The translations under genes were made by a program, and so were the position numbers. This document shows positions 54,015-62,655 of a stretch of 64,000 nucleotides of DNA, piece by piece. The stretch is from assembly GCA_963846165.1 (NCBI GenBank), contig CAWJUU010000005.1:1140913-1204912 (forward strand), given 5' to 3'. The notes beneath the pieces are model-generated. The model searched no databases. It saw only the letters and a program-made list of their open reading frames with translations, and was not told the origin of the DNA. This DNA is from WHSW01 sp963846165 (lineage in GTDB: Bacteria > Actinomycetota > Thermoleophilia > Solirubrobacterales > 70-9). Position 1 is the stretch's first letter. Each line of letters begins with the position of its first letter.

Positions 54015-55472
54015 ATGCGCCAGCTGACCAGCGTCGACGCCCAGTTCCTCGCGCTCGAGAACGCGCGCCAGACCGGGCACGTCGGCGGGCTCGCGGTCCT
54101 CGACCCTTCGACCGCGCCCGGGGGCAAGCTCGAGCTCACCGACATCCAAGACCTGCTCACCGAGCGCCTGCCGCTGCTGCCGCCGATGCGCTGGCGGCTC
54201 GCCGAGGTGCCGTTCGGGCTCGACTACCCCTATTGGGTCGACGACCCCGACTTCGACCTCGACTTTCACGTCCGCGAGCTGGCCCTGCCGCCGCCGGGCA
54301 CCGACGAGAAGCTCGGCGAGCAGGTGGCCAGGATCATGGCCCGGCCGCTCGACCGGGCGCGGCCGCTGTGGGAGCTGTACCTGATCCACGGGCTCGACCG
54401 CGGTTGGCTCGCGATGCTGACCAAGATCCATCACTCGGTCATCGACGGCCTCTCCGGCGCCGAGGTGATGGCGATCCTCTTCGACCTCGAGCCGACCGGC
54501 CGCGAGCTGCCCGACAAGCGGATGCCGGGCGGCGACGCCGAGCCGAGCGAGATGGAGATGCTCGCCCGCGGCCTGCTCGGGCTGCCGCGCTACCCGCTGC
54601 GGTTGCTGCGCTCGGTGCCCGGCGCGCTGCCGAACCTCGACGAGACCGCCTTCGGCGGCATCCCCGGGGCGGGCACGGCGGCGAGGCTCTCCGAGCGGCT
54701 GCGCAGCGCGCTCCGCGGCAGCCGCGACGGCGGCGAGCTCGAGCGCACCGACCTGCGCCCGCCGCGAACCTCGTTCAACGGCCGCGTTTCGCCCCACCGG
54801 CGGTTCGTCTTCGGCCAGCTCCCGCTCGACGAGGTCAAGGAGGTAAAGAACGCCAACGGCTGCACGGTCAACGACGTCGTCGTCGCGATCTGCGCCGGCG
54901 CGGTGCGCCGCTGGCTGCTCGAGCACGGGGAGCTGCCCGACGAGCCGCTCGTCGCGCAGATCCCGGTCTCGGTCCGCACCGAGGAGCAGCAGGGGACCTA
55001 CGGCAACCGGATCATGCTGATGAGCGCCCCGCTGCTGACCAACGATCGAGGACCCGTTCGAGCGCCTGCGGGCAGACGCACGAGGCGCTCGGGGTGATGA
55101 AGAGCCGCCACAAGGCGATGCCCGCCGAGCTGCTCCAGGACGCCAACCACTTCATCCCCCCGGCGGTCTTCGCCCGCGCCGCGCGGCGCGACCTTCACCC
55201 TGACCTCGAGCCGCCGCGGGCGGCCGACCTGGAACCTCGTGATCTCGAACGTCCCGGGACCGCAGATCCCGCTCTACTGCGCCGGCGCCCAGCTCGTCGC
55301 CAACTACCCGGTCTCGGTGATCACCGACGGCATGGGCCTCAACATCACCGTGATGAGCTACTGCGGCCGCCTCGACTTCGGCATCGTCACCGACCGCGAC
55401 CAGATGCCCGACGCCTGGAAGCTGATCGACTGGCTCGCCGACTCGCTCGCCGAGCTTCGAGCCGCCTCCTGA
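54015..55472 (+). CDS. Wax ester synthase/diacylglycerol acyltransferase (WS/DGAT), three apparent +1 shifts
   Basis: An acyltransferase of about 484 residues that makes triacylglycerol or wax esters. N-domain: LTSVDAQFLALENARQTG, FHVRELALP, and the catalytic HHxxxDG in IHHSVIDGLSG (139-145). C-domain: GCTVNDVVVAICAGAVRRW and QIPVSVRTEEQQGTYGNRI. After APLLTN the frame shifts at 55044 (IEDPFERLRAD), again near 55078 (HEALGVMKSRHKAM), and near 55187 (ATFTLTSSRRG, then NLVISNVPGPQ). Each needs one base removed; the sum restores the frame and the true end at 55472. Three indels in 150 bp suggest poor local sequence. Confidence 0.85.
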
Positions 55473-55516
55473 CCGGTAGTTCCCAGCGCCCCACCCTGTG
55501 GCGCCCCGTCCTCACC

Positions 55517-57028
55517 GTGGTCGTGTTCTCGGTCCTGCCCTTTGCCGTCTTTTTGAACGAGAACCGCGCCCAGGCCGCGCTCGATCTCGTCCTCGCTCTG
55601 TATCCGCTGTTCCTGCTGATCCCGGGCCTGCTGGTGGTCGGGCTTTTCGATCGGTTCCGCGGGCGATCGAGCGCCGAGCGGGCGGCCGTCGTGTTCGCGG
55701 CCTCGACCTACGTGCTCTTCCACTTTCAGTTCGCAAGGTCGGTGGCCGAGTCGCTCGGCCTGTCGTCGGACCTGCTGGCAACAGTGGTCTGGCTGGCCCT
55801 GTTCGTGGGTGTGACGCTGCTTGCCGTTCGGCTCTCGGCGTACCCGGTCGCTTGGAGCTACGCGCTCGTCGCGGGCTGCCTGCTGCTCGCGCTTCCAGCC
55901 GGCCTGTTCGCCTACTTTAAGGCCACCGAGTCGGCGCCGGCGTTGAGCGGCGGAGCCGAGATCGCAGAGATCTCGCCGGCGCCAGGCGAGCAGCCGGATG
56001 TCTACTTCTTCCTGCTCGACGGCTACGGACGCGCCGATCAACTCGAGAAGGTACTCGGCGACGACAACGCTCCATTTCTCAACGCGCTGCGGCGGCGCGG
56101 CTTCCAGGTCCGGACCACCGCCTCGGCCGCATACCCACTGACCCATCTCTCCCTGGCGTCGACCCTGACGATGGGCTATCCCGTAACCGGCGGCGACCTC
56201 GACGACCACGCTCCGTTCTACGAGGCGGTGGGCGGCGACAACGACGTGGTCCGCGCCTTCCACCAGCTCGGGTATCGCTTCGTGCTGGCCACCGACTACT
56301 CGTCCTTCGGGTGCGGGGATCAGGTCGACCTCTGCATCGAGCCTTCCGCGGAGGGCGTCGACGGCGTCGGCGGCGAGCGGGAGTGGGCGATCCTCGAGGC
56401 GACCCCGTTGGCCACGGTGCTGCCGAGCCTTGGCATCCACGTGCGCCCGCTCAGTGGCTACCTCTCCCCGGAGGAAGTCCTCGATCGGCTCGAGATCGAG
56501 CAATCAGAAGCTCCGCTGTTCGTCTACAGCCACCTCCTCACCCCCCATCCGCCCTACCGCTACCTCGAGGGCTGCGCGCTGCGGGAGGACCTGACGGACC
56601 CCGAGCTCGATTACTGGGGTGATGCCGCCGGCGCCGGCGGCGAGCAGTACGGCCAGGCGGTCGAGTGTGTGAACCGCAGCCTCCTACGGAGCGTGGACCG
56701 GATCCTCGCGACTGACCCCGACGCGATCATCGTCATTCAGGGCGACCACGGACCGAAGTTCGGGATCGACTTCCACCGGCCGCTGAGCGAGTGGTCAGCG
56801 GCCCAGCTGCGACAGCGATTCCCGATCCTGAACGCCGAACGACTGCCTCCCGGCTGTAACGAGTCCGGACCGCGGGCCGAGCTCGCGGTGAACACGTTCC
56901 GCATGATCCTGAGCTGTATCTCAGAGACCGATTTCGGTCTGCTGCCGTCGCGGCGGTTCATGATCGACCTCGAGGCGGGCGAGATCGAGAGGGTCGACGA
57001 TGGCGCGCCCGACCCCGAGGACGGTTGA
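55517..57028 (+). CDS. Membrane-anchored sulfatase/alkaline-phosphatase-fold enzyme
   Basis: About 503 residues. The start is uncertain: GTG 55517 is used because no ATG precedes the first helix. Four membrane helices occupy residues ~1-145 (for example YPLFLLIPGLLVVGLF and SYALVAGCLLLALPAGLF). The catalytic domain begins DVYFFLLDGYGRADQ with the first metal Asp, has a Thr nucleophile candidate in YPLTHLSLAS, and the C-terminal metal site in VIQGDHGPKFGID. This is the layout of LTA-synthase-like or phosphoglycerol/phosphoethanolamine transferases. It lacks the Cys/Ser modification motif of true sulfatases. A cell-envelope glycan or lipid is the likely substrate. Confidence 0.72.
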   Translation: MVVFSVLPFAVFLNENRAQAALDLVLALYPLFLLIPGLLVVGLFDRFRGRSSAERAAVVFAASTYVLFHFQFARSVAESLGLSSDLLATVVWLALFVGVTLLAVRLSAYPVAWSYALVAGCLLLALPAGLFAYFKATESAPALSGGAEIAEISPAPGEQPDVYFFLLDGYGRADQLEKVLGDDNAPFLNALRRRGFQVRTTASAAYPLTHLSLASTLTMGYPVTGGDLDDHAPFYEAVGGDNDVVRAFHQLGYRFVLATDYSSFGCGDQVDLCIEPSAEGVDGVGGEREWAILEATPLATVLPSLGIHVRPLSGYLSPEEVLDRLEIEQSEAPLFVYSHLLTPHPPYRYLEGCALREDLTDPELDYWGDAAGAGGEQYGQAVECVNRSLLRSVDRILATDPDAIIVIQGDHGPKFGIDFHRPLSEWSAAQLRQRFPILNAERLPPGCNESGPRAELAVNTFRMILSCISETDFGLLPSRRFMIDLEAGEIERVDDGAPDPEDG

Positions 57029-57099
57029 GCCGCGGGCCCGTGCGATAGCGTTCCCCCCGACAGCCGCCCGGGGCAGGGCGGCAAGAGAGGATCTCAAAC

Positions 57100-57288
57100 G
57101 TGCCTGAAGTACTCGCATATCTCGATCCCGGGAGCGGCAGCATGCTGCTCCAGGTGCTGCTCGGCGGCATCGCCGGGATCGTGGTCACGATGAAGCTGTT
57201 CGGACACCGGATCGTCTCCTTCCTCACCTTCTGGCGGCGGTCGCCGAGCTCCCGCGCGGAGCCCGAGTCCGAAGCCGACTCTGGGTGA
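57100..57288 (+). CDS. Small single-helix membrane protein (62 aa)
   Basis: Starts at GTG 57100 with a GAGAGG site 9 nt upstream. It reads MPEVLAYLDPGSGSMLLQVL, then a hydrophobic helix (LGGIAGIVVTMKLF), HRIVSFLTFWRR and an acidic tail. The DPGSGS-M-LQ motif is a conserved feature of small proteins found beside glycan/alkyl transferase clusters in actinobacteria. Its stop overlaps the next gene's GTG (GTGA). A role as a membrane partner of the neighbouring sulfatase-fold enzyme or methyltransferase is inferred. Confidence 0.6.
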   Translation: MPEVLAYLDPGSGSMLLQVLLGGIAGIVVTMKLFGHRIVSFLTFWRRSPSSRAEPESEADSG

Positions 57289-58728
57289 CCTCGACCGCGG
57301 GCCGCGCTTCTATCGACGCCGGCTCGTTCCGCGACCGGGAGAGCCGGGTGGTGACGACTGGACGACCGCGTCCTTCGCGTCCTCAGCGCCCGCGGGATGG
57401 AGGACTGGAGGCGGCTCGCCTCCTCGCGCCTCTACGCGCGCGCCGCCGAGAGCGGTGCTCTCGTCCACACGAGCGAGATCGCCGACCCAAGGGCACTGAT
57501 CGACGCCGAGCCTGGCCTCAGAGCCGCGCTCGAGGCGGCTCCGGCAGGCGTGCTCGAGCACCGACGCGTGCCCTTCGTCTCCTACCCCTACGAGTGGAGC
57601 TTCGGGATGCTCAAGGACGCCGCGCTGCTCGAGCTGGAGCTCCTGCGCGGCGCCCTCGACGAGGGCATGGTGCTCAAGGACGCGACTCCCTACAACGTCC
57701 AGTGGCAGGGCGCGAGGCCGCTGTTCATCGACGTCGGATCGTTCGAGGCGCTGCGCGAGGACGAGCCCTGGGCGGGCTACCGCCAGTTCTGCATGCTCTT
57801 CCTCTATCCGCTGCTGATCGAGGCCTACCGTGAGATCCCGTTCCATCCCTGGCTGCGGGGCTCGCTCGAGGGCATCTCGCCCGCCGACGCCTCGCGGATG
57901 CTCTCGGGCTGGTCGCTGCTGCGACGCGGAGTGCTCACCCACGTTCGCCTCCACGCCTCGCTCGAGCGCCGCAACGAACGACGAGGCCGCGGCGAGGTGC
58001 GCCGGGAGCTGCGCGGCGCCCGGTTCAAGCCGGAGCTGATCAAGGCCAACGCCGAGCGCCTCGCGAAGCTGCTGCGGCGACTCGAGTGGAAGCCGGGCGC
58101 CTCGGCCTGGTCGGAGTACCGCAGCGCGAACACATACAGCGACGCCGACGCGGAACGCAAGGCGGAGTTCGTGCGTCGCGCCGCGGACGAGGTGAGCCCG
58201 GACCTCGTCTGGGACCTGGGCGCCAACGACGGCGCCTACGCGCGGATCGCGGCCGAGAGCGCCCGCTACGTGGTCGCCTGCGACAGCGACCATGCCACGG
58301 TCGAGGCGCTCTATCGCGGCCTGCGCGCCGACGGGGTCGAGTCGATCCTCCCGCTGGTCGTCAACCTCGCCGATCCCTCGCCGGGGCTCGGCTGGCGCGG
58401 TCGCGAGCGCCGTCCGCTGGCCGATCGCGGCGCCCCGGACCTGGTGCTGTGCCTGGCGCTGATCCACCACCTCTCGATCGCCGCCAACGTCCCGCTTCGC
58501 GAGCTGGTCGACTGGCTCGGCGACCTCGGCGCCTCGCTGGTGATCGAGTTCCCGACCCGCGACGACCCGATGGTTCACCGCTTGCTCGACGCCAAGCGTG
58601 ACGCCGACCATCCCGACTACCGGTTGGACGGATTCGAGCGCCTGCTCGCCGAGCGCTTCACGGTCGAACGCCGCGAGCCGCTCCCCTCGGGCACCCGCTT
58701 GCTCTACCTGGCTCAGCCCCGCGCCTGA
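57285..58728 (+). CDS. Class I SAM-dependent methyltransferase, apparent +1 shift near the N-terminus
   Basis: About 480 codons. GTG 57285 overlaps the upstream TGA. The first frame gives ASIDAGSFRDRESRVVTTG and then must skip one base near 57364 to continue DRVLRVLSARGMEDWRRLAS; an ATG at 57397 would give a shorter 443-residue product. An N-terminal kinase-like or unknown domain (MVLKDATPYNVQWQGARPLFIDVGSF) precedes the Rossmann methyltransferase with motif I LVWDLGANDGAYARIAA (about residue 270), ACDSDHATVEALY and LCLALIHHLSI. It probably methylates a sugar or nucleotide-sugar of the envelope. Neighbours support this. Confidence 0.78.
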
Positions 58729-58740
58729 CCAACGCCCCGG

Positions 58741-59133
58741 CTACGCGCCGGCCTGGGAGCGCCATTCCTCGATTGCTCCAGGGAGCTCCCGCAGCGGGGG
58801 ACTGACGAGCATCCGCGGCCGGTTGAAGAGCGCGACCGCCAGCAGGGAGGCCAACGCGAGCAGCACCAGGACCTGCAGTACGGTCTCCACAGCGTTGACG
58901 GGCCCGGAGTCGGGAAGGCCCTCGGCGATGAACCAGGCCCCCCAGAGTATGGCTTCGCCGGCGCCCAGCGGGGCAATGCGAACGAGCGCGCGCCAGCTCG
59001 GAAGATCGAACGGCCACCACCCCGCGGGACGCGCGAGGTCCGCGGTCAGGCGAGCCGGATGTCGGGCCAAACTCACGAGGCCGAACAACCCGCCGACGAG
59101 GGTCAGTCCCCCGAGCAACCAGTGGTCGATCAC
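58741..59133 (-). CDS. Small membrane protein
   Basis: A 130-residue protein from GTG 59133. Membrane segments are about residues 5-22 (LLGGLTLVGGLFGLVSLA), 53-73 (APLGAGEAILWGAWFIAEG) and 81-103 (AVETVLQVLVLLALASLLAV). It has a short tail (LPGAIEEWRSQAGA). No motif is recognised. It converges with the methyltransferase gene across a 12-bp gap. The start was set by the first plausible codon after the YCII gene end. Confidence 0.55.
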   Translation of the reverse strand: MIDHWLLGGLTLVGGLFGLVSLARHPARLTADLARPAGWWPFDLPSWRALVRIAPLGAGEAILWGAWFIAEGLPDSGPVNAVETVLQVLVLLALASLLAVALFNRPRMLVSPPLRELPGAIEEWRSQAGA

Positions 59134-59155
59134 GCGAGGAAGTGTGCCGCCCCCG

Positions 59156-59445
59156 TCAGCTGCGCTGGACGAGTTGCATCTGCACGACCTCGTAAGTGCA
59201 GGTGCCGGTGGCAACTGCGGGGTCGGCGTCGCCGATCGCGCGAGCGCCTGCGCATCATCGAGATCGAGTAGACCCAGGCCCCAGGGATCCTCCGGATCTA
59301 GCACGGGGCCGAAGGCCAACGCCACGTCCCTGTTCAGCAGGTCCTGCCAATAAGCGACATGGCGCTCCATTGCGTCGGCCTCACCCGGATTCATGTCTTC
59401 AGCGAAGGTCGGCCGCGGCGGCGGCAGCCGGTAGAGGAAGGCCAT
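59156..59445 (-). CDS. YCII-related protein, frame broken by an apparent one-base deletion
   Basis: ATG 59445 starts MAFLYRLPPPRPTFAEDM, followed by ERHVAYWQDLLNRDVALAFGPVL and LDPEDPWGLGLLDLDD, typical of the YCII family (ferredoxin-like fold). Near 59239 the frame fails. One base inserted there gives AIGDADPAVATGTCTYEVV and QMQLVQRS at the stop 59156, for 96 residues. The catalytic His-Asp idea for YCIIs cannot be verified here. Small YCII proteins may handle reactive metabolites. Sequencing error or recent mutation are both possible in this decayed region. Confidence 0.65.
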
Positions 59446-59499
59446 GACGCCACAGTCTCTCAGGGCCCGGTTGGAGTGTCGCTCGTCGCGCGAAGGGGA

Positions 59500-59610
59500 A
59501 GCGTCCCCCGCGTCCTCGCCCGTGAAGCCCTTGAGAACGAGCCGCCCGCCGGGTCTGAGGATGCGCCGCGCCTCTGCCAGCGCCGCGCAGCAGGCCCACG
59601 GACGAGAACC
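59500..59610 (-). pseudogene. Remnant of a SAM-dependent methyltransferase
   Basis: In the minus frame continuous with the YCII start, the string ALAEARRILRPGGRLVLKGF (about 59583-59524) is a typical motif IV-to-post-motif segment of ubiE-type methyltransferases. No motif I or N-terminal domain precedes it, and the frame upstream is not protein-like. It seems to be a fossil fragment. The rest of 59446-59743 holds nothing I can name. Confidence 0.4.
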
Positions 59611-59743
59611 TGACACAACCGCGACCAGGCGCGTCGAACGGGCGATGCTCTCGCTGGTCGCGCGAAGGGGAAGCACAGTCAGGGTCCCGATCCAGGCTGT
59701 CTCAAGGGGCCATCGCGGCCCGGGGGCGATAGGTTGTGAACTC

Positions 59744-60187
59744 GTGCAGAGTCGCCGTGAGACGAAGCGAAGGCTTGCCAGCGGGACGGCGAAATACGTG
59801 TTCAATCCCGTCGTCCGCGGGCTGTTTCGCCTCGGGCTACCGGCCCCGGGGACTGCGATCCTGGAGACGACCGGCCGCAAGTCCGGGCGGCCGAGACGCA
59901 ACCCGGTTACCAACGGCCTCGACGACGGCGTCTTCTGGATCGTCGCCGAGCATGGTCGCCGGGCGAGCTACGTCAGGAACATCGAGGCGAACCCCCATGT
60001 TCGCGTTCGCATCGGCCGACGATGGCTCCACGGCACCGCCCGACTGGTCGCCGACGATGATCCACGAGAACGACTGCGCTACATCGCCTCGAGGCGCCCG
60101 ATCGCGAGACTGCATACGGCGACCGTACGCCTCATGCAGACGGATCTACTGACGATCCGGATTGACCTGAATGGTGAGGAGGGGTAG
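59744..60187 (+). CDS. Deazaflavin (F420)-type nitroreductase family protein
   Basis: A 147-residue split-barrel protein from GTG 59744. Family features: LRLGLPAPGTAILETTGRKSGR in outline (GTGRKSG-like), RRNPVTNGLDDGVFWIVAEHG, ASYVRNIEANPHVRVRIG and WLHGTARLV. These match the Ddn/DUF385 family, which binds F420 or another flavin and reduces nitroimidazoles or quinones. The basic start (MQSRRETKRRLASG) and FNPVVRGLF are usual. Thermoleophilia commonly make F420. It is one of the intact genes in the otherwise mosaic 59-63 kb stretch. Confidence 0.8.
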   Translation: MQSRRETKRRLASGTAKYVFNPVVRGLFRLGLPAPGTAILETTGRKSGRPRRNPVTNGLDDGVFWIVAEHGRRASYVRNIEANPHVRVRIGRRWLHGTARLVADDDPRERLRYIASRRPIARLHTATVRLMQTDLLTIRIDLNGEEG

Positions 60188-60241
60188 TCCCGATCGCGCC
60201 TGCATGTCGCGCAAGGGAGGAACGGGCTGGTCGCGGCGGAC

Positions 60242-60331
60242 ATGAGCGAACACACCAACCCACCCACGGTCGTCCACGTTCACGGCGGCTTTGCCGACGG
60301 CGGATCGCTTCGCCGGCGCGGGATGAGCTGA
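60242..60331 (+). pseudogene. N-terminal fragment of an alpha/beta hydrolase
   Basis: A 29-codon frame, MSEHTNPPTVVHVHGGFADG, then GSLRRRGMS and stop. The PTVVxVHGxFADGxS string is the start of alpha/beta-fold hydrolases (oxyanion-hole HG), but the gene ends there; the nucleophile elbow and His are missing. It is abutted by a LuxR fragment in another frame, so it looks like a deletion junction. Confidence 0.5.
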
Positions 60332-60528
60332 GGGCTCAGGAACTCCAGATCGCACAGCTTGCGGCCGACGGCCTCTCTAACCGAGAGATGGGTCAGCACC
60401 TGTTTGTTTCACACCGGACCGTGGGCACCAACCTCTACCGGATATTCCCGAAGCTCGGGATCACTCGACGCAACGAGCTCGAGGCGGCGCTTGCGGCTGT
60501 CGAAACGACCCGCTGCCGTTCGTCTTAA
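60328..60528 (+). pseudogene. C-terminal LuxR-type HTH fragment
   Basis: The frame encodes LRAQELQIAQLAADGLSNRE, MGQHLFVSHRTVGTNLYRIF and PKLGITRRNELEAALAAVE: a complete LuxR/FixJ-type four-helix DNA-binding domain of about 66 residues. No start codon or upstream sensor/ATPase domain precedes it, and the upstream frame runs into the hydrolase fragment. It may still be expressed if an unusual start is used, but it is most likely the remnant of a large LuxR regulator. Confidence 0.6.
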
Positions 60529-60597
60529 GGGTGAGGCGGCGCAAGCCCTCAGATCAAATTTGCCGGCGCCAAGCCGCCGCGCTGGAAAGGAAGAACG

Positions 60598-61368
60598 ATG
60601 CAGACCGAAAACAGGAGCCAGAAGATTGCCGTCACGGGAGCCACCGGCCGGGTGGGATCGCACCTCGTCGAGATCCTCGATCAGCGCGGACACGATGTGG
60701 TCCCGATCGCGCGCTCCAAGCGTGTCGACGTGGTCAGCGGCGAGGGTCTCGACCAGGCGCTCGCCGGGGCCGAGACCATCATCGACACGGCCACGGGGCC
60801 CTCGCCCGACCAGGAGGAGGCGACCGCATTCTTCACCGCCTCGGCACGCAACCTGCAGCGAGCAGGCGCGGCAGCCGGGGCGAAGCGGATCGTCGTCGTC
60901 TCGATCGTCGGCATCGACAAGTTCGAGGGCGGCTATAACGCGGCGAAGGTCGCGCAGGAGCAGACGCTGCTCGAAGGCCCGCTCCCGGTCCGGATCGTTC
61001 GCGCGGCCCAATTTCACGAGTTCGTCGATCAGCTGGTCGGGTGGATGATCCAGGATGGCGTCGCCTACCTGCCCGAGATGCGAACGCAGCTCGTGGCCGC
61101 CCGCGTCGTCGCCGAAACCCTCGCCGACGCGGCCGAGGAGCCGGAGATCGAGAACGGCAGGATCACCGAAGTCGCCGGCCCGCGGGCGGAGCGTCTCGCC
61201 GAGGTGGCCGCCGCGCTCTTCGCCAGCCGAGGTGACTCGCTCGAGATCCGCGAGGGCCGTCAGCCCGGCGACCCGGACGCCGCGGCCTATGCGGAGGGCG
61301 CCGCGCTGCCCAATCCGGGCGCGAAGCTCGCCGGCCCAAGCTTCGAAGATTGGCTCGCGGCGGCCTAG
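60598..61368 (+). CDS. NmrA-like SDR (atypical NAD(P)-binding protein)
   Basis: A 256-residue Rossmann protein with a GGAAAGGAAG ribosome-binding site before ATG 60598. The dinucleotide motif is VTGATGRVGSHLVE, then ARSKRVDVVSGEGL and TIIDTATGPS. There is no YxxxK; KRIVVVSIVGID and YNAAKVAQEQTLL fit the NmrA/atypical SDR group with the Lys. Such proteins sense NADP or act on quinones and isoflavones. It is intact and downstream of the LuxR fragment. Confidence 0.8.
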   Translation: MQTENRSQKIAVTGATGRVGSHLVEILDQRGHDVVPIARSKRVDVVSGEGLDQALAGAETIIDTATGPSPDQEEATAFFTASARNLQRAGAAAGAKRIVVVSIVGIDKFEGGYNAAKVAQEQTLLEGPLPVRIVRAAQFHEFVDQLVGWMIQDGVAYLPEMRTQLVAARVVAETLADAAEEPEIENGRITEVAGPRAERLAEVAAALFASRGDSLEIREGRQPGDPDAAAYAEGAALPNPGAKLAGPSFEDWLAAA

Positions 61369-61587
61369 GCGACAGGGGGCCGAGCGGGACACGCTCGCGG
61401 CGGGCCGCGTCGGCGGCGTCGGGTAGGTCTTCGAGCCACCAGCGCAGCGACTATGCGCGCGAAGCGGAAGCGATACGGCGACACGCGGGGCTCCTCCTGT
61501 CGGCCGTGGCGAAAAGCCTGCCGGGAGCGAAGGGCACGCCCGCGTTTGTCCGACAGCGGGAGCTGGCGGTGTCCTATTACGGATCCT
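61369..61587. other. 219-bp gap without a supported gene
   Basis: Both strands are open in some frames, but none has a start with ribosome-binding site or a recognisable domain. One plus frame holds a protein-like stretch (YAREAEAIRRHAGLLLSAV) that could be a fossil. Confidence 0.35.
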
Positions 61588-62151
61588 TCAGCGCGACCTT
61601 CGCCGAGTCCGCGCGTGGAGGGTCTGGCCGTCTTTCTGGGCTGTGTGATCGTCGCCTTCTCGCGGCTCCAGGTTCGGATGAACGGCCGCCGCAAGGCCTT
61701 GTGACTCGGCAACGCGCTGCAGGAGCGAGATGAGGTGCGAGCGCTCTGACGCGTTGAGGGCAGTCAGCAGCTCGACATCGTGCTCGTTGGCTATGCGCTC
61801 GAGGTCGGCAAGAAGGTCGCGCCCCGCGGGCGTCAAGTAGAGCGTGTATGCGCGCCGGTCGACGGGGTCGCGGCGCCGCTCGGCGAGCCCGCGTTGCTCG
61901 AGGTCATCGACGAGCGCGACCATGGCGCTGCGGTGGATCCCCAGCGCGTTGCTGATCGCCTGCTGGGACTGGCCCTCGGAGGCGGCGAGGTGGCTGAGCA
62001 TCCCGAAATGCCGGGGATGGAGGTCGAGTCGGGCGAGGCGCTCGGCGAATTGCCGATGCGCGTGGGTTCCCAGCTGGACCAGCAGGAAGGCCAGACGCCG
62101 GCTCAATCCCCGCGCGGGGGACGCCTGCGCGCTGGACGGATCTCCGGGCAC
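61588..62151 (-). CDS. MarR-family transcriptional regulator
   Basis: A 187-residue regulator from GTG 62151 (an upstream GTG at 62205 would place the operator inside the gene). The winged helix is clear: LHPRHFGMLSHLAASEGQS, QQAISNALGIHRSAMVALVD, DLEQRGLAERRRDPVDRRAY, then LTPAGRDLLADLERIA. The R-R-DPVDRRA wing is diagnostic. The N- and C-terminal helices provide dimerisation. It is divergent from the VOC-cupin genes, with a 9-bp perfect palindrome between them, so it probably represses both itself and these genes and responds to a small aromatic or oxidant. Confidence 0.88.
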   Translation of the reverse strand: MPGDPSSAQASPARGLSRRLAFLLVQLGTHAHRQFAERLARLDLHPRHFGMLSHLAASEGQSQQAISNALGIHRSAMVALVDDLEQRGLAERRRDPVDRRAYTLYLTPAGRDLLADLERIANEHDVELLTALNASERSHLISLLQRVAESQGLAAAVHPNLEPREGDDHTAQKDGQTLHARTRRRSR

Positions 62152-62174
62152 CGTACCGATGATATCGCGCCCGG

Positions 62175-62201
62175 AGAACTGTTCTTGATATAAACAGTTC
62201 T
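62175..62201. promoter_or_regulatory. Perfect palindromic operator between marR and the VOC gene
   Basis: AGAACTGTT (62175-62183), a 9-nt AT-rich spacer (62184-62192) and AACAGTTCT (62193-62201) form a perfect inverted repeat. It lies 24 bp upstream of the marR start used here and 31 bp upstream of the VOC start, the typical site for MarR-family autorepression. Confidence 0.75.
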
Positions 62202-62232
62202 GCACACAGCCTATCTGGGAAGGAGGAACGGA

Positions 62233-62613
62233 ATGACCACGGTCAGCGCTCGCTACATCACCGACGACGTCGCCGCCGCCGTTGCCTTCTACGTCAAGCG
62301 GCTCGGCTTCAACGTCGAGATGCAGCCCGGACCTGGCTTTGCGGTGCTTTCGCGAGGCAACCTGCGGCTGCTGCTCAACCGGCCGGGCGCGGGGGGCGCG
62401 GGACAGCCAACGCCCGATGGCCGCCTTCCGACACCAGGGGGCTGGAATCGCATCCAGATCGAGGTGTCAGACCTCGAGCGCGAGGTCGAGGCGCTGCGAG
62501 AGGCTGGGGCCACCTTCCGTAACGACATCGTCACGGGGCGGGGCGGCAGCCAGATCCTGCTCGAGGATCCCTCGGGCAACCCGATCGAGCTCTTCCAGCC
62601 CGCCGGCGCCTGA
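62233..62613 (+). CDS. VOC-family protein, probable MarR target
   Basis: A 126-residue VOC protein with an ideal GGAGG site before ATG 62233. YITDDVAAAVAFYVKRLGFN and EDPSGNPIELFQPA are the family's start and end motifs; a Glu near the end may bind metal. These small proteins are glyoxalases, dioxygenases or resistance proteins; substrate unknown. It is the first gene downstream of the MarR palindrome and is followed by a cupin gene 42 bp on, likely in one operon. Confidence 0.88.
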   Translation: MTTVSARYITDDVAAAVAFYVKRLGFNVEMQPGPGFAVLSRGNLRLLLNRPGAGGAGQPTPDGRLPTPGGWNRIQIEVSDLEREVEALREAGATFRNDIVTGRGGSQILLEDPSGNPIELFQPAGA

Positions 62614-62655
62614 GCACTGGTCCTTCGACCCTGGACTCTGAAAGGAGCTCAAACG

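Noticed and set aside
51575..54160. 861-codon open frame antisense to the FAD/Fe-S dehydrogenase
   Set aside because: The plus strand holds all FAD, Fe-S and CCG motifs; the antisense frame has no recognisable content and the composition of a shadow frame.
61365..61712. Minus-strand 115-codon frame beside marR
   Set aside because: Basic low-complexity translation that overlaps the 3' end of marR; no ribosome-binding site or homology seen.
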